Shown: positions 6,904 to 14,287 of the stretch, piece after piece | Numbering within the stretch: the stretch's first letter is position 1 | How the letters are laid out: the number at the start of each line of letters is the position of its first letter | Assembly: GCA_038230775.1 (NCBI GenBank) | Contig: JBBRMQ010000072.1 | Location: 1 to 17,157 of the forward strand | DNA length: 17,157 nt | Direction of reading: 5' to 3' | From: JBBRMQ01 sp038230775 | GTDB lineage: Bacteria > Acidobacteriota > Thermoanaerobaculia > Gp7-AA8 | Program-made: the position numbers and the translations under genes | Notes under the pieces: generated by a model | Seen by the model: only the letters and a program-made list of their open reading frames with translations | What the model was told of the DNA's origin: nothing | Databases searched by the model: none

Positions 6904-8148
6904 ATGAGAAGAATCCTCCTCGTCGTCTGTATCCTCGGGTTGCCATGGCTGGCGGTCGCGCGTCAGCGATCGGTGCGCGCGAGCACGCCGACATTCAGCA
7001 ACGACGTCGTGCGCATCTTTCAGCAGAATTGCCAGACCTGCCATCATGCCGGCGGGATCGCGCCGTTCTCGCTCATGACTTACGCCGACGCGCTTCCCTA
7101 CGCGCAGTCGATCAAGAGCCTCACGCGGCTGCGTCTCATGCCGCCGTGGAAAGCGGCTCTCGGCTGCGGCGACTTCGCGCAGGAGCGGCGCCTCAGCGAG
7201 CGAGAGATCGCAACTCTCGCTGCGTGGGCCGACGACGGCGCACCGGAGGGCGATCGGAAGCTCCTGCCCAAACCGCTGGAGTTCGACGGAGGCTGGAGCG
7301 CCGGATCACCCGATCTCGTGCTCGCGATGCCGAAGTCCTTCACGCCGCCGGCCGACCGCGACGAGTACCGCTGTTTTTCGATTCCCACGGGCATCGAGGC
7401 CGAGCAATGGTTGTCGGCGATCGACTTCCGCCCGGGAGACCCGACGACCGTTCATCACATCGTGGTGTTCCTCGACGCGAAGGGCGTTTCCGCATCGATG
7501 GACAAGGATGGAACCGGCTTTCAGTGCTTCGGCGGCGCGCTGTTCGACGGCGTGGAGTTGTTAGGCGCGTGGTCCCCCGGAGCGCGTCCCAATCCGCTTC
7601 CGGACGGGACGGCGGTGCGCATTCCCCGGCAGTCGCGCGTCGTGATGCAGGTTCACTATCACCCGCATGGATCGGCGCCGGCTCCCGATCGCACCGAGAT
7701 GGCGTTGTACTACACGACCTGGAAGGTCCTGCATGCGATGCATTACGACGTCGTCCTCAACACCACGCTCGCCATTCCGCCGAATACGACAGGCTTTCAC
7801 GTGAAGGGCAGCAGTACGGTCGGGCGTGCGATTCACATCGTCTCCATCTACCCCCACATGCACCTCCTCGGACGCTCGATGAACATCGACGCCTTGCTGC
7901 CGGACGGATCGAGCGCCTGTCTGATTCAGGTGCCGCAGTACGACTTCCAATGGCAGGGTGCGTATGTCTACAAGACGCCGCTCGCTCTTCCGGCCGGATC
8001 GCAGCTGCGCATCGATGCGATGTACGACAACTACGGAACTCGCACCGTGCGATGGGGCGAGGGCACGGAAGACGAGATGTGCGTCGCGATCTTCGGCTAC
8101 ACGGTGGACGAGGAGAGTGCGGCGGCTATCTCGTCACCGTCACGGTGA
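6904..8148 (+). CDS. Exported c-type haem / PHM-like copper type II monooxygenase fusion
   Basis: This 414-residue protein has an N-terminal signal peptide or anchor (about 1-20). A cytochrome c module follows, with C43-Q-T-C46-H47 and a candidate axial Met79 in LMPPW. The C-terminal two-domain fold resembles peptidylglycine/dopamine monooxygenase, and the copper ligands fit: H184-H185 (TTVHHIVV) plus H251 or H253 (QVHYHPHG) for the CuH site, and H318, H320 (YPHMH) plus M392 (EDEMCVAIFGY) for the CuM site. Spacings from the HH pair (+134, +136, +208) track those I recall for rat PHM (107/108, 242/244, 314). The family uses two coppers and O2 to hydroxylate C-H bonds; the haem could feed electrons. 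The gene begins two bases after the receptor stop with no ribosome site of its own, so translational coupling is likely. The substrate is unknown. Confidence 0.88.
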   Translation: MRRILLVVCILGLPWLAVARQRSVRASTPTFSNDVVRIFQQNCQTCHHAGGIAPFSLMTYADALPYAQSIKSLTRLRLMPPWKAALGCGDFAQERRLSEREIATLAAWADDGAPEGDRKLLPKPLEFDGGWSAGSPDLVLAMPKSFTPPADRDEYRCFSIPTGIEAEQWLSAIDFRPGDPTTVHHIVVFLDAKGVSASMDKDGTGFQCFGGALFDGVELLGAWSPGARPNPLPDGTAVRIPRQSRVVMQVHYHPHGSAPAPDRTEMALYYTTWKVLHAMHYDVVLNTTLAIPPNTTGFHVKGSSTVGRAIHIVSIYPHMHLLGRSMNIDALLPDGSSACLIQVPQYDFQWQGAYVYKTPLALPAGSQLRIDAMYDNYGTRTVRWGEGTEDEMCVAIFGYTVDEESAAAISSPSR

Positions 8149-8599
8149 CCGTGGCGCTCGCCGGCGTATTCGTGTTGTCGTAGCCGTCGACGCGGATCTG
8201 CGCCGAGACGCTGTTGAACAGGCGGTCGTCGGTGACCGACTTGCGCGGCGCGAAGTGGTAACGCAGCTCGCCATTGGCCGGCACGCTCGTCGGAAACCCC
8301 AGGTTCGCGATCTGCGTCGCGTTGTACGTCTCGTTCGCAACGTGAAGGCCGCCGAGGGCGTAGACGTCGGCGGAGACCTGACGGATCGTTACGGAGCGGC
8401 CGCCGGTCTCGCGCACGAGGACGTCGAACGGAAACTCATACGTGTCACCGCTCACTTTGTGCGCCACGACGGGATTGGGAACGATCTGCACGCTGATCGC
8501 GCCGTGCCCAGGCTCCGCGGTCGAGCGCATGGTTCCGGCGCGCGGAGTCGAACAGGCAGCAAGACAGAAAGCGAGAGCGGCGACCGCGAGGCGTTTCAT
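8126..8599 (-). CDS. Small predicted lipoprotein of unknown function
   Basis: I do not recognise the family. From the ATG at 8599 the protein is 157 residues and starts MKRLAVAALAFCLAAC, a clear lipoprotein signal with lipobox LAAC, which is why I prefer this start over an upstream ATG at 8623 inside sodC. The rest is rich in alternating hydrophobic residues (FPFDVLVRETGGRSVTIRQV) and ends in a VTVTVTVTR strand, suggesting an Ig-like or LEA14-like beta-sandwich. The start is four bases from the end of the SodC gene, so the two are probably cotranscribed. The 3' end overlaps the 3' end of the monooxygenase gene on the other strand by 23 bp. Confidence 0.75.
   Translation of the reverse strand: MKRLAVAALAFCLAACSTPRAGTMRSTAEPGHGAISVQIVPNPVVAHKVSGDTYEFPFDVLVRETGGRSVTIRQVSADVYALGGLHVANETYNATQIANLGFPTSVPANGELRYHFAPRKSVTDDRLFNSVSAQIRVDGYDNTNTPASATVTVTVTR
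8133..8149. repeat. 17-bp inverted repeat in a convergent gene overlap
   Basis: GTCACCGT (8133-8140) and ACGGTGAC (8142-8149) are perfect reverse complements around one base. The element sits where the monooxygenase and lipoprotein genes end against each other and it encodes both C-termini. No T-run follows on either strand, so terminator function is doubtful. Confidence 0.5.
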
Positions 8600-8603
8600 C
8601 ACC

Positions 8604-9137
8604 TCACGGATGCTGCATGTCACCTGCCATCAACTCGACGACGCCACACGCGATGCGCGGGCCCGCATTGCCTGCCGGCTGCGACGTGAGGTCGTCCGGA
8701 TTGCCGTGCAGGACGACGGCGCGTCCCATGACGTAATTGGACTGATCGGCCTTGAGCGAAATCGAATGCGTCGTGAACTTCACGTGCACTTCGCCCTTGT
8801 CGTCCGCGGTCACGTTGCCGAAGTCACCGGCGTGATGCGAGGCGGCATCCGGTGCGCCGTGCGGCATCGAGCCCGGATTGAAGTGGCCGCCGGCGTTCGT
8901 GCCGTTTTCCCCGCAATCCCCTTTCTCGTGGACGTGAAAACCGTGAACGCCCGGCGGCACGCCGACGAGATCGGCCTGCACCTCGACACCTAGATCGCCG
9001 GCATCCTGAAAGTGGACCATACCGCGAGAGGTCTGGCTGCCAGCGGGATGCAGCATCGACATTCCCATCGGCTGTTTGGTGTGAGCGCACGCGGTGAGGG
9101 CCGCGATGGCAACGAGAACCAGAATCGTCTTTTTCAT
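8604..9137 (-). CDS. sodC: Cu/Zn superoxide dismutase, lipoprotein form
   Basis: This 177-residue protein is an envelope superoxide dismutase converting superoxide to O2 and H2O2. The signal peptide ends in lipobox LTAC (C17), so it is probably lipid-anchored. The metal-site residues are intact: copper H68 and H70 (GFHVHEKG), bridging H85 (GGHFNP), zinc H93, H102 and D105 (HHAGDFGN), and copper H144 (GRAVVLHGNPDDL). The disulfide pair C75 and C164 (GPRIACGVV) is present. A short Met/His stretch after the lipobox (QPMGMSMLH) could bind copper. It lies 13 bases after the oxidoreductase stop and 4 bases before the small lipoprotein gene, giving a three-gene minus-strand operon. No Shine-Dalgarno sequence is obvious. 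Confidence 0.95.
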   Translation of the reverse strand: MKKTILVLVAIAALTACAHTKQPMGMSMLHPAGSQTSRGMVHFQDAGDLGVEVQADLVGVPPGVHGFHVHEKGDCGENGTNAGGHFNPGSMPHGAPDAASHHAGDFGNVTADDKGEVHVKFTTHSISLKADQSNYVMGRAVVLHGNPDDLTSQPAGNAGPRIACGVVELMAGDMQHP

Positions 9138-9150
9138 GCGGCGTATCGTA

Positions 9151-10572
9151 CTACTGAGCCCACGCCGCGAGGCGTCTGCCCAGCCCGCCGAGCCATCCGT
9201 TCGCCACTTCCTGGTAATACCCGGCCGCAGCCTTCTGCACGGCGTCGGCGAGCGATGGATAGGGCGAGACGACCTGCGCGAGCTCGCTGATCCTCTCGCC
9301 CTTCTTTCGAGCGAGGACGATCTCTTCGATCACGGTGGACGCGTTCGAGCACATCGCGTGGGCGCCGAGGATGCGGCCTCTGGTGTCGCAAACGAATTTG
9401 ATGAACCCCGCGGTCGTGCGATCGACGACGGCGCGATCCACGTCCGCCATCTCGACGCGATAGACCCGTACGTCGCCCATGGCCCGCGCCTCCTTCTCCG
9501 TCATGCCGATATGCGCCACCTCGGGATCGGTGTACAGCGCCCACGGGATGTGGTCGTAGGTCACCGGTGATTTACCGGGGAAGAGAATGTTGCGCACGAG
9601 CTTCACCGCCTCGTACGCCGCGACGTGTGTGAACTGCAGACCTCCGTGAACGTCTCCGCAGGCCCAGAGGCGCGGGACCGACGTCTGCAGATACTTGTCG
9701 ACTGCGATGTAGGAGCGATTGAGCTTGACGCCGATGTTCTCGAGCCCGAGGTTCTCGATGTTGCCGCGGCGGCCGGAGGCGACGAAGATCTCGTCGCCGC
9801 GAACCTCGCGCACCTCGCCGGCTTTGCTCTCGATGCTCGCGATCTTCTTCCCGCCGTCGACGCGAACCGACTTCACCGTCCAGCCGGTGTGCAACTCGAT
9901 GCCTTCATCGCGAAGGACGTGGCGGACGCGCTCGACGACGTCCGCGTCCTCCTTCGCCAGAATGTCGTCCGCCATCTCGACGACCGTTACCTGCGATCCG
10001 AACCGTCGCAGAAGCTGCGCAAACTCGATTCCGATCGAGCCGCCTCCGAGCATGATGACGGACGCCGGAAAGTCGTCGCGCTGTAGAAACGATGCGTGAT
10101 CGACGAATCCGGCGGCAGCGAGACCCTCGACGGGTGGAACGGCGGTTCGTGAGCCGGTGGCGATGACGATGTCCTTCGCGATCAACTGCCGGCCGGCCAC
10201 CGCGACGTCGCTTTCGGAGACGAGACGCGCTTCTCCTTCGATAACGTCGATCCCCAGTTTGCGGAACTTCTCGGGGTCGTCATGCTTCGACGTCACCGCG
10301 CGAACGCCGCGCATCGAGTCCATGATCGATTTCGCCGTGAAGCGCGGCGTGACGTCGTCGAAACCGTACGCGCTCGCGTTGCGCATCTGGTGCGCCAGCC
10401 TGGCGCTGGCGACGAGCGCTTTGGTCGGGACGCATCCGGTCCAGAGGCAATCGCCGCCTAACTTCTCGCGCTCGATGAGCGCGACGCGGCGGCCGAGGCG
10501 CGCGCAGCCGGAGGCGGTGACGAGACCCGCGGTGCCGCCGCCGATGACGACGACGTCGAATTTTTCTGCCAT
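9151..10572 (-). CDS. MerA-like FAD-dependent pyridine nucleotide-disulfide oxidoreductase
   Basis: This 473-residue class I flavin disulfide reductase has a Rossmann FAD motif (IGGGTAG, 10-16), the redox-active pair C42 and C47 in GGDCLWTGCVPTK, a second nucleotide motif for NAD(P)H (MLGGGSIGIEFA), the distal FAD motif WACGDVHGG, and a dimerisation domain. The usual C-terminal His-containing motif of lipoamide and glutathione reductases is replaced by SPYPSLADAV, as in mercuric-reductase-like proteins. There is no N-terminal heavy-metal domain and no C-terminal Cys pair, so mercury reduction is unlikely; the natural electron acceptor is unknown. The ATG at 10572 is preferred over TTG 10575 because GGAGG (10578-10582) is five bases upstream. 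It heads the operon with sodC, suggesting redox defence. Confidence 0.93.
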   Translation of the reverse strand: MAEKFDVVVIGGGTAGLVTASGCARLGRRVALIEREKLGGDCLWTGCVPTKALVASARLAHQMRNASAYGFDDVTPRFTAKSIMDSMRGVRAVTSKHDDPEKFRKLGIDVIEGEARLVSESDVAVAGRQLIAKDIVIATGSRTAVPPVEGLAAAGFVDHASFLQRDDFPASVIMLGGGSIGIEFAQLLRRFGSQVTVVEMADDILAKEDADVVERVRHVLRDEGIELHTGWTVKSVRVDGGKKIASIESKAGEVREVRGDEIFVASGRRGNIENLGLENIGVKLNRSYIAVDKYLQTSVPRLWACGDVHGGLQFTHVAAYEAVKLVRNILFPGKSPVTYDHIPWALYTDPEVAHIGMTEKEARAMGDVRVYRVEMADVDRAVVDRTTAGFIKFVCDTRGRILGAHAMCSNASTVIEEIVLARKKGERISELAQVVSPYPSLADAVQKAAAGYYQEVANGWLGGLGRRLAAWAQ

Positions 10573-10602
10573 CAAATCCTCCCTCGTGTGTGAGCCTCGG
10601 CC

Positions 10603-10659
10603 TCTGTGTGTGGGCCGGCTCTAGCCGGCCAGACCGGCTGAAGCCGGTCCACACACAGA
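10603..10659. repeat. Palindromic element: outer stem enclosing two hairpins
   Basis: The outer arms CTGTGTGTGG (10604-10613) and CCACACACAG (10649-10658) are perfect reverse complements. Inside are two tandem hairpins: GGCCGGC/GCCGGCC (10613-10619 with 10624-10630) and ACCGGC/GCCGGT (10633-10638 with 10643-10648, TGAA loop). As RNA or single-stranded DNA this would form a three-way junction. It fills the space between the end of the YjbQ-family gene and the start of the oxidoreductase gene. It shares its design, though not its inner stem sequences, with 16962-17014. Confidence 0.8.
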
Positions 10660-10664
10660 AGCCT

Positions 10665-11057
10665 CTACACTACGTACACCGTCACCGTGCGGGTGCGCGG
10701 CCCATCGAGCTCGATGAAGTAGATGCCCTGCCAGGTGCCGAAGACGAGTTTTCCGTTGCGGTACGGCCACGAAAGGGACGTGCCGATGATCATCGAGAGG
10801 AGATGCGCATCGGAGTTTCCTTCCCCATGTTTGAAGGGAATGTTGGGCACCATCGCCCGCAGCGCTTTCGTCAGATCCTCTGGTACGTCCGGGTCGGCGT
10901 TTTCGTTGACTGAGATCGCGCAGGTGGTGTGCGGTGTGACGATCGTGCAGATGCCGTCGCCTTTCGTCATTTCGCGCAGCGCCCGCTGCACTTCGTTCGT
11001 GATCAGGAGGACTTGTTCGCGCGCGGAGGTCTTGACAGTAAAGGTCTTATCGTTCAC
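10665..11057 (-). CDS. YjbQ/UPF0047 family protein
   Basis: This 130-residue protein matches the small trimeric YjbQ family across its whole length. It has the conserved HTTCAISVNEN, the metal/active-site-like HGEGNSDAHL, and the closing GTWQGIYFIELDGPRTRTV. Some members have been linked to thiamine-phosphate synthase side activity, but the physiological role is not settled, so I give no function beyond the family. The start is a GTG at 11055-11057, preceded by an AGGAT/GGCGGG purine-rich stretch. It is divergent from the TPR/peptidase-MA gene across an 81-base intergenic region and separated from the downstream oxidoreductase gene by a structured repeat. Confidence 0.92.
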   Translation of the reverse strand: MNDKTFTVKTSAREQVLLITNEVQRALREMTKGDGICTIVTPHTTCAISVNENADPDVPEDLTKALRAMVPNIPFKHGEGNSDAHLLSMIIGTSLSWPYRNGKLVFGTWQGIYFIELDGPRTRTVTVYVV

Positions 11058-11138
11058 CCCGCCATCCTACCCAAGGGTGATTGCGCCTCCTCAAATAACC
11101 GTGTACCTTTCCAAGACTCCCAGGAGAGGTTCCCGAAT

Positions 11139-13820
11139 ATGCGCTTTAGAGTCGCGCTGGTGTGCGCGTTCGTGTCGTCTGCCGCGTTTGCGGCGGGCGA
11201 TTTCCGTCCGCTGTCCTATGCGGAGCGGGCGGCGGTCCAGATTGCCGCAAACTACCTGAGCAGCGGTCCGCAGGCGGTTTACGACCAGTTGTCGTCGACG
11301 TCACCGCTGCGGAAGCTGGCGAAAAACGATGCGCTGCAGGAAATCGAAGTTCGCTTCGGTCCTCCGACTGGCGCAACGTGGGAGCTGCAGACCGTTGTTC
11401 CCGCGCTCAAGGACTCGACCGCGGTTTTCAACGTCAGCTATCCATCGGGCGCCGACGAGACGGTGGTTCTCAATCTCGAGGCGGAGAACGCGGACTTCAA
11501 GGTTCACGACCTGCGCATCCTCGCCGAGCCATCATCGACGGAGCCAATATTTCAGCCGATGGAGGCGAATGCGGCCGCGACGCCGGCGAATGACAATCCG
11601 AACCGGCTGCCGCTTCTGGCGGGAATCGTCGCGTGCGTGCTCGCCGCTTCGTCACTCCTGACGGCGACGCGCAAGGCTGCCGCAGCGCGACTCATGATCG
11701 CTGCGGGAATCGCGCTCGTCGGTGGCGGCGGTTACATCGCGTTCAATCAACTCCGCAAGAGTGAGGTGGATGCCGCCGCGCTGCAGATCGAAGCCGCGAA
11801 CAAGGAATCGTTCCCGCGACTGGCCAAGCTTCTCCCGTTCCGTCGCGCCATCGCGGCGGGAACGGACGTCGCGTCGGCCGCCCCGCCGCTTGCGTTGAAA
11901 GGCGTTGCGTCCGACGTCGCGAAGCTCTGGAACGCTCAACTCGATCTCGAACAGATGCGCGTCGATCACGCCACACGCACGTTGAAGTCGGAAGCGGAGC
12001 CTTCGCAGACGCCGCTCACCGAGATCCTCCGCGGCCGGCTGGCGTTCCTGCAGGCGAAGGAGACCGACAGCGTCATCGCCTACGAGCATGCCGTGAATCT
12101 CGGGCCCGGCCGCGACGGTCTGTGGCTCGAGACCTCGCAGGCGCTGGACACGCTCGGTTTCAGCGATCGCGCCGAGACGTATCTGAAGCGGCTCTCGAAG
12201 ATCGGGTCACGCGATGCGAACGTCTACTACTCGCTCGCGATCCTCGCTGCGTTTCACAATCATCAAGACGATGCCGCGACCGCGCTCAAGACCGCGTGGA
12301 ATCTGCGGCCCATCGTTCGCGAGCAGCTTGTCGCGACGCCGGTGTTGTGGTCGATTCTCCGCAAGCCGGACGTCGTCACTTCGATCAAGCTGAGCGCGGC
12401 GGCGGAAGCGACGTTCGCGTCGCCGGTCGTCTCGACGCGTGCCATCCAATTGCCGCCGAACGCGCAGGCCCGCGTGTCGGGCGAATACCTGCACGTGCAG
12501 CTCGGCGACTCCGAGCTCTCGATCCCCGGCGGAGCGTGCCTCGCGCCGCAGGGAACTCCGGTCGTCGATGCGGGCGTCTGGTCGCGAACCGAAGATCAGA
12601 AGGCGCTCGCGGACTTCGCGCAGCTCTCGACGGTCGCGCGCAACGCGGGCTCGTACACGCAGCCGCAATTGCGACGCCGCATCGAGAAGGCGGCCGAATC
12701 GCTCGCGACGCACAATCGCTGGAACGATCTCATTCAGATGACTGACGGCCTGTCGCCGCGCTCCGAGCAGGTGCCCGCTGATCTGTTTTTCCTTCGCGAT
12801 ATGGCCCTGCAGCGCGTCAATCGAATCGAGGATGCGAAAGCGCTGCTCATGGAGATGACGCACAGCCCCTCGCTGAAGCGGCGCAACGATCCGCAGCAGT
12901 TCGTGGAGTTAGGCGGCATGCTCTCGCAGCTCGACCTTTTCGATCCTGCGATCAAGGTCCTCGATCACGCGGCGCAGATGAAACGGGACACCGCGTCGGG
13001 CATCGACGATCTGGTCGGCAAGATCTCCATGAACAAGCGTCTGGCGACGAAGTACCAGACGATCAAGACCACGCACTTCGAGATTCACTTTCCGGATGAC
13101 GTATCGCCGGCATTCGCGCAGCAGATGGGCGACATCCTGGAGAAGGAGCTCAAGCGCGAACAGAAGTGGGTCTCCACGCCGAATTTCAAACCGGTGACGG
13201 TGAACGTGGTGTGGTGGCGCGACTTCCGTTCCGCCTACACCGGCAGCGACTTCATCCTCGGCTTTTACCAGGGCGGCAAGCTGACGATTCCCTTCGCCGG
13301 CATCCCGGGCTGGTACCCGGAGATCACCGCCATCATGTCGCACGAGCTCTGTCACGCCGTGATCGCGCAGGCGACGAACGATCAGGCGCCGCACTGGTTC
13401 CAGGAAGGCCTGGCCCAGCGCGTCGAGATGGTCCCGTACAAGGCAAACGCGTTCAACATGTACGACGACGACCGGCTGCTGTCGGTCTCGCTGCTCGACG
13501 CTGTGCTGCGCGGCTCGCCCGACCCGGAAATGATCGGCGAGGCGTACGTCGTGTCGCAGACGATCATCCGCTTCATCGAATCGGCGTACGGTCAGAAGGG
13601 CATCGACACGATGATCGGCGCCTATCGCGACGGCGCCACCACCGACGAGGCCATCCTGAAACTCTCTGGCCTCAGCGTGGCGGACTTTGACGCCAAGCTG
13701 CGCTCGTGGGGGCGCGGCAGCACGAAGGTCTTCGAAAATCACGACCTCATCGATTACTCGCAACAGCAGCAGGAAGACGGTCAGATGCGCTGGAGCGGCA
13801 GGCGCGGGAGCTCTCGATGA
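11139..13820 (+). CDS. Membrane-anchored TPR protein with C-terminal peptidase-MA-like metalloprotease domain
   Basis: From the ATG at 11139 (AGGAGAGG at 11122-11129, nine bases upstream) the product is 893 residues; upstream in-frame codons lack a ribosome site and would remove the signal peptide MRFRVALVCAFVSSAAFAAG. A soluble N-terminal domain (about 20-150) of unknown family precedes two hydrophobic helices (about 157-176 and 185-205), then TPR-like helical repeats (about 300-420 and again 500-640). A zinc-protease domain follows, with H735-E-L-C-H739 (SHELCHAVI) and E756 in WFQEGLAQ, the gluzincin arrangement of peptidase-MA proteins. Topology is probably periplasmic at both ends. The gene overlaps the next one (ATGA). 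The protease call rests on motif; TPR repeats may recruit the substrate, which is unknown. Confidence 0.85.
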   Translation: MRFRVALVCAFVSSAAFAAGDFRPLSYAERAAVQIAANYLSSGPQAVYDQLSSTSPLRKLAKNDALQEIEVRFGPPTGATWELQTVVPALKDSTAVFNVSYPSGADETVVLNLEAENADFKVHDLRILAEPSSTEPIFQPMEANAAATPANDNPNRLPLLAGIVACVLAASSLLTATRKAAAARLMIAAGIALVGGGGYIAFNQLRKSEVDAAALQIEAANKESFPRLAKLLPFRRAIAAGTDVASAAPPLALKGVASDVAKLWNAQLDLEQMRVDHATRTLKSEAEPSQTPLTEILRGRLAFLQAKETDSVIAYEHAVNLGPGRDGLWLETSQALDTLGFSDRAETYLKRLSKIGSRDANVYYSLAILAAFHNHQDDAATALKTAWNLRPIVREQLVATPVLWSILRKPDVVTSIKLSAAAEATFASPVVSTRAIQLPPNAQARVSGEYLHVQLGDSELSIPGGACLAPQGTPVVDAGVWSRTEDQKALADFAQLSTVARNAGSYTQPQLRRRIEKAAESLATHNRWNDLIQMTDGLSPRSEQVPADLFFLRDMALQRVNRIEDAKALLMEMTHSPSLKRRNDPQQFVELGGMLSQLDLFDPAIKVLDHAAQMKRDTASGIDDLVGKISMNKRLATKYQTIKTTHFEIHFPDDVSPAFAQQMGDILEKELKREQKWVSTPNFKPVTVNVVWWRDFRSAYTGSDFILGFYQGGKLTIPFAGIPGWYPEITAIMSHELCHAVIAQATNDQAPHWFQEGLAQRVEMVPYKANAFNMYDDDRLLSVSLLDAVLRGSPDPEMIGEAYVVSQTIIRFIESAYGQKGIDTMIGAYRDGATTDEAILKLSGLSVADFDAKLRSWGRGSTKVFENHDLIDYSQQQQEDGQMRWSGRRGSSR

Positions 13821-14254
13821 CGAACATCCTTTCGACCATGCAGATCGCCGGTGTGCATCTACCGTGGCAGATGGTGCTGGCCGGCGTCGTGGCGGCGCAG
13901 TTTGCGATCATCGCGCTCATCACCGTGTTCGCTCCGATCCGGATGCGCAAGGCGCTCGCCGTCAGCACCGCGGTCTTCGCCGCCGGCTGGCTCTTCGCCT
14001 TCGACGCAAGCTCGCTGATGGGCAACAAGGCCACGACGGCCGACGCATCGACGATGGGCGTGACGAAACACCAGGGATCGTGTGCCTCGATTCAGAACGA
14101 CATGAGCGCCGCCGAAGTCCGGCGGAGGCTGGGACAGCCCGACGAGACGCGCAACGACGAGATCGTCCGCGGCCCGGGAAGCGTGGTTCTCATCTACCGC
14201 GATTTGCGCTGTGCGGTTCACCTGTTTGATGAAAAGGTCGAGCTCGTTGATTAA
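13817..14254 (+). CDS. Small two-helix membrane protein with BamE/SmpA-like C-terminal domain
   Basis: This 145-residue protein starts at the ATG overlapping the stop of the upstream gene, with GGAG (13807-13810) six bases before it. Two transmembrane helices (about 17-37 and 46-62: MVLAGVVAAQFAIIALITVF and LAVSTAVFAAGWLFAF) precede a soluble tail. In the tail, NDMSAAEVRRRLGQPDE resembles the SmpA/OmlA (BamE-like) repeat in which a helix ends in LGxPD, followed by beta strands (SVVLIYRDLRCAVHLF). The similarity is short, so the fold is a suggestion and the function is unknown. It lies between the protease and kinase genes, which suggests a role in the same envelope module. The stop codon lies inside a 10-bp inverted repeat. 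Confidence 0.75.
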   Translation: MTNILSTMQIAGVHLPWQMVLAGVVAAQFAIIALITVFAPIRMRKALAVSTAVFAAGWLFAFDASSLMGNKATTADASTMGVTKHQGSCASIQNDMSAAEVRRRLGQPDETRNDEIVRGPGSVVLIYRDLRCAVHLFDEKVELVD

Positions 14255-14268
14255 CCTATAATCAACGA
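14244..14268. promoter_or_regulatory. Perfect 10-bp inverted repeat containing TATAAT, upstream of the kinase gene
   Basis: TCGTTGATTA (14244-14253) and TAATCAACGA (14259-14268) are perfect reverse complements around a five-base spacer. The right half contains a consensus -10 hexamer TATAAT (14257-14262), and the left half contains the TAA stop of the preceding gene. It lies 20-45 bases before the kinase start. This could be an operator over an internal promoter, or an mRNA hairpin. I cannot find a good -35 at standard spacing, so the promoter reading is tentative. Confidence 0.4.
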
Positions 14269-14287
14269 ACCGTCCAAGGTCATGGTC

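Noticed and set aside
6945..8183. 412-codon plus-strand frame overlapping the monooxygenase gene in another frame
   Set aside because: Arg-rich nonsense composition, while the other frame carries haem and copper motifs.
9151..10572. Calling the flavoprotein mercuric reductase (merA)
   Set aside because: It lacks the N-terminal HMA domain and the C-terminal vicinal cysteines, and no mer genes are nearby.
11081..11109. Sigma70-like promoter TTGCGC / TACCTT before the TPR-peptidase gene
   Set aside because: Only about half of the consensus positions match in each hexamer; not better than chance.
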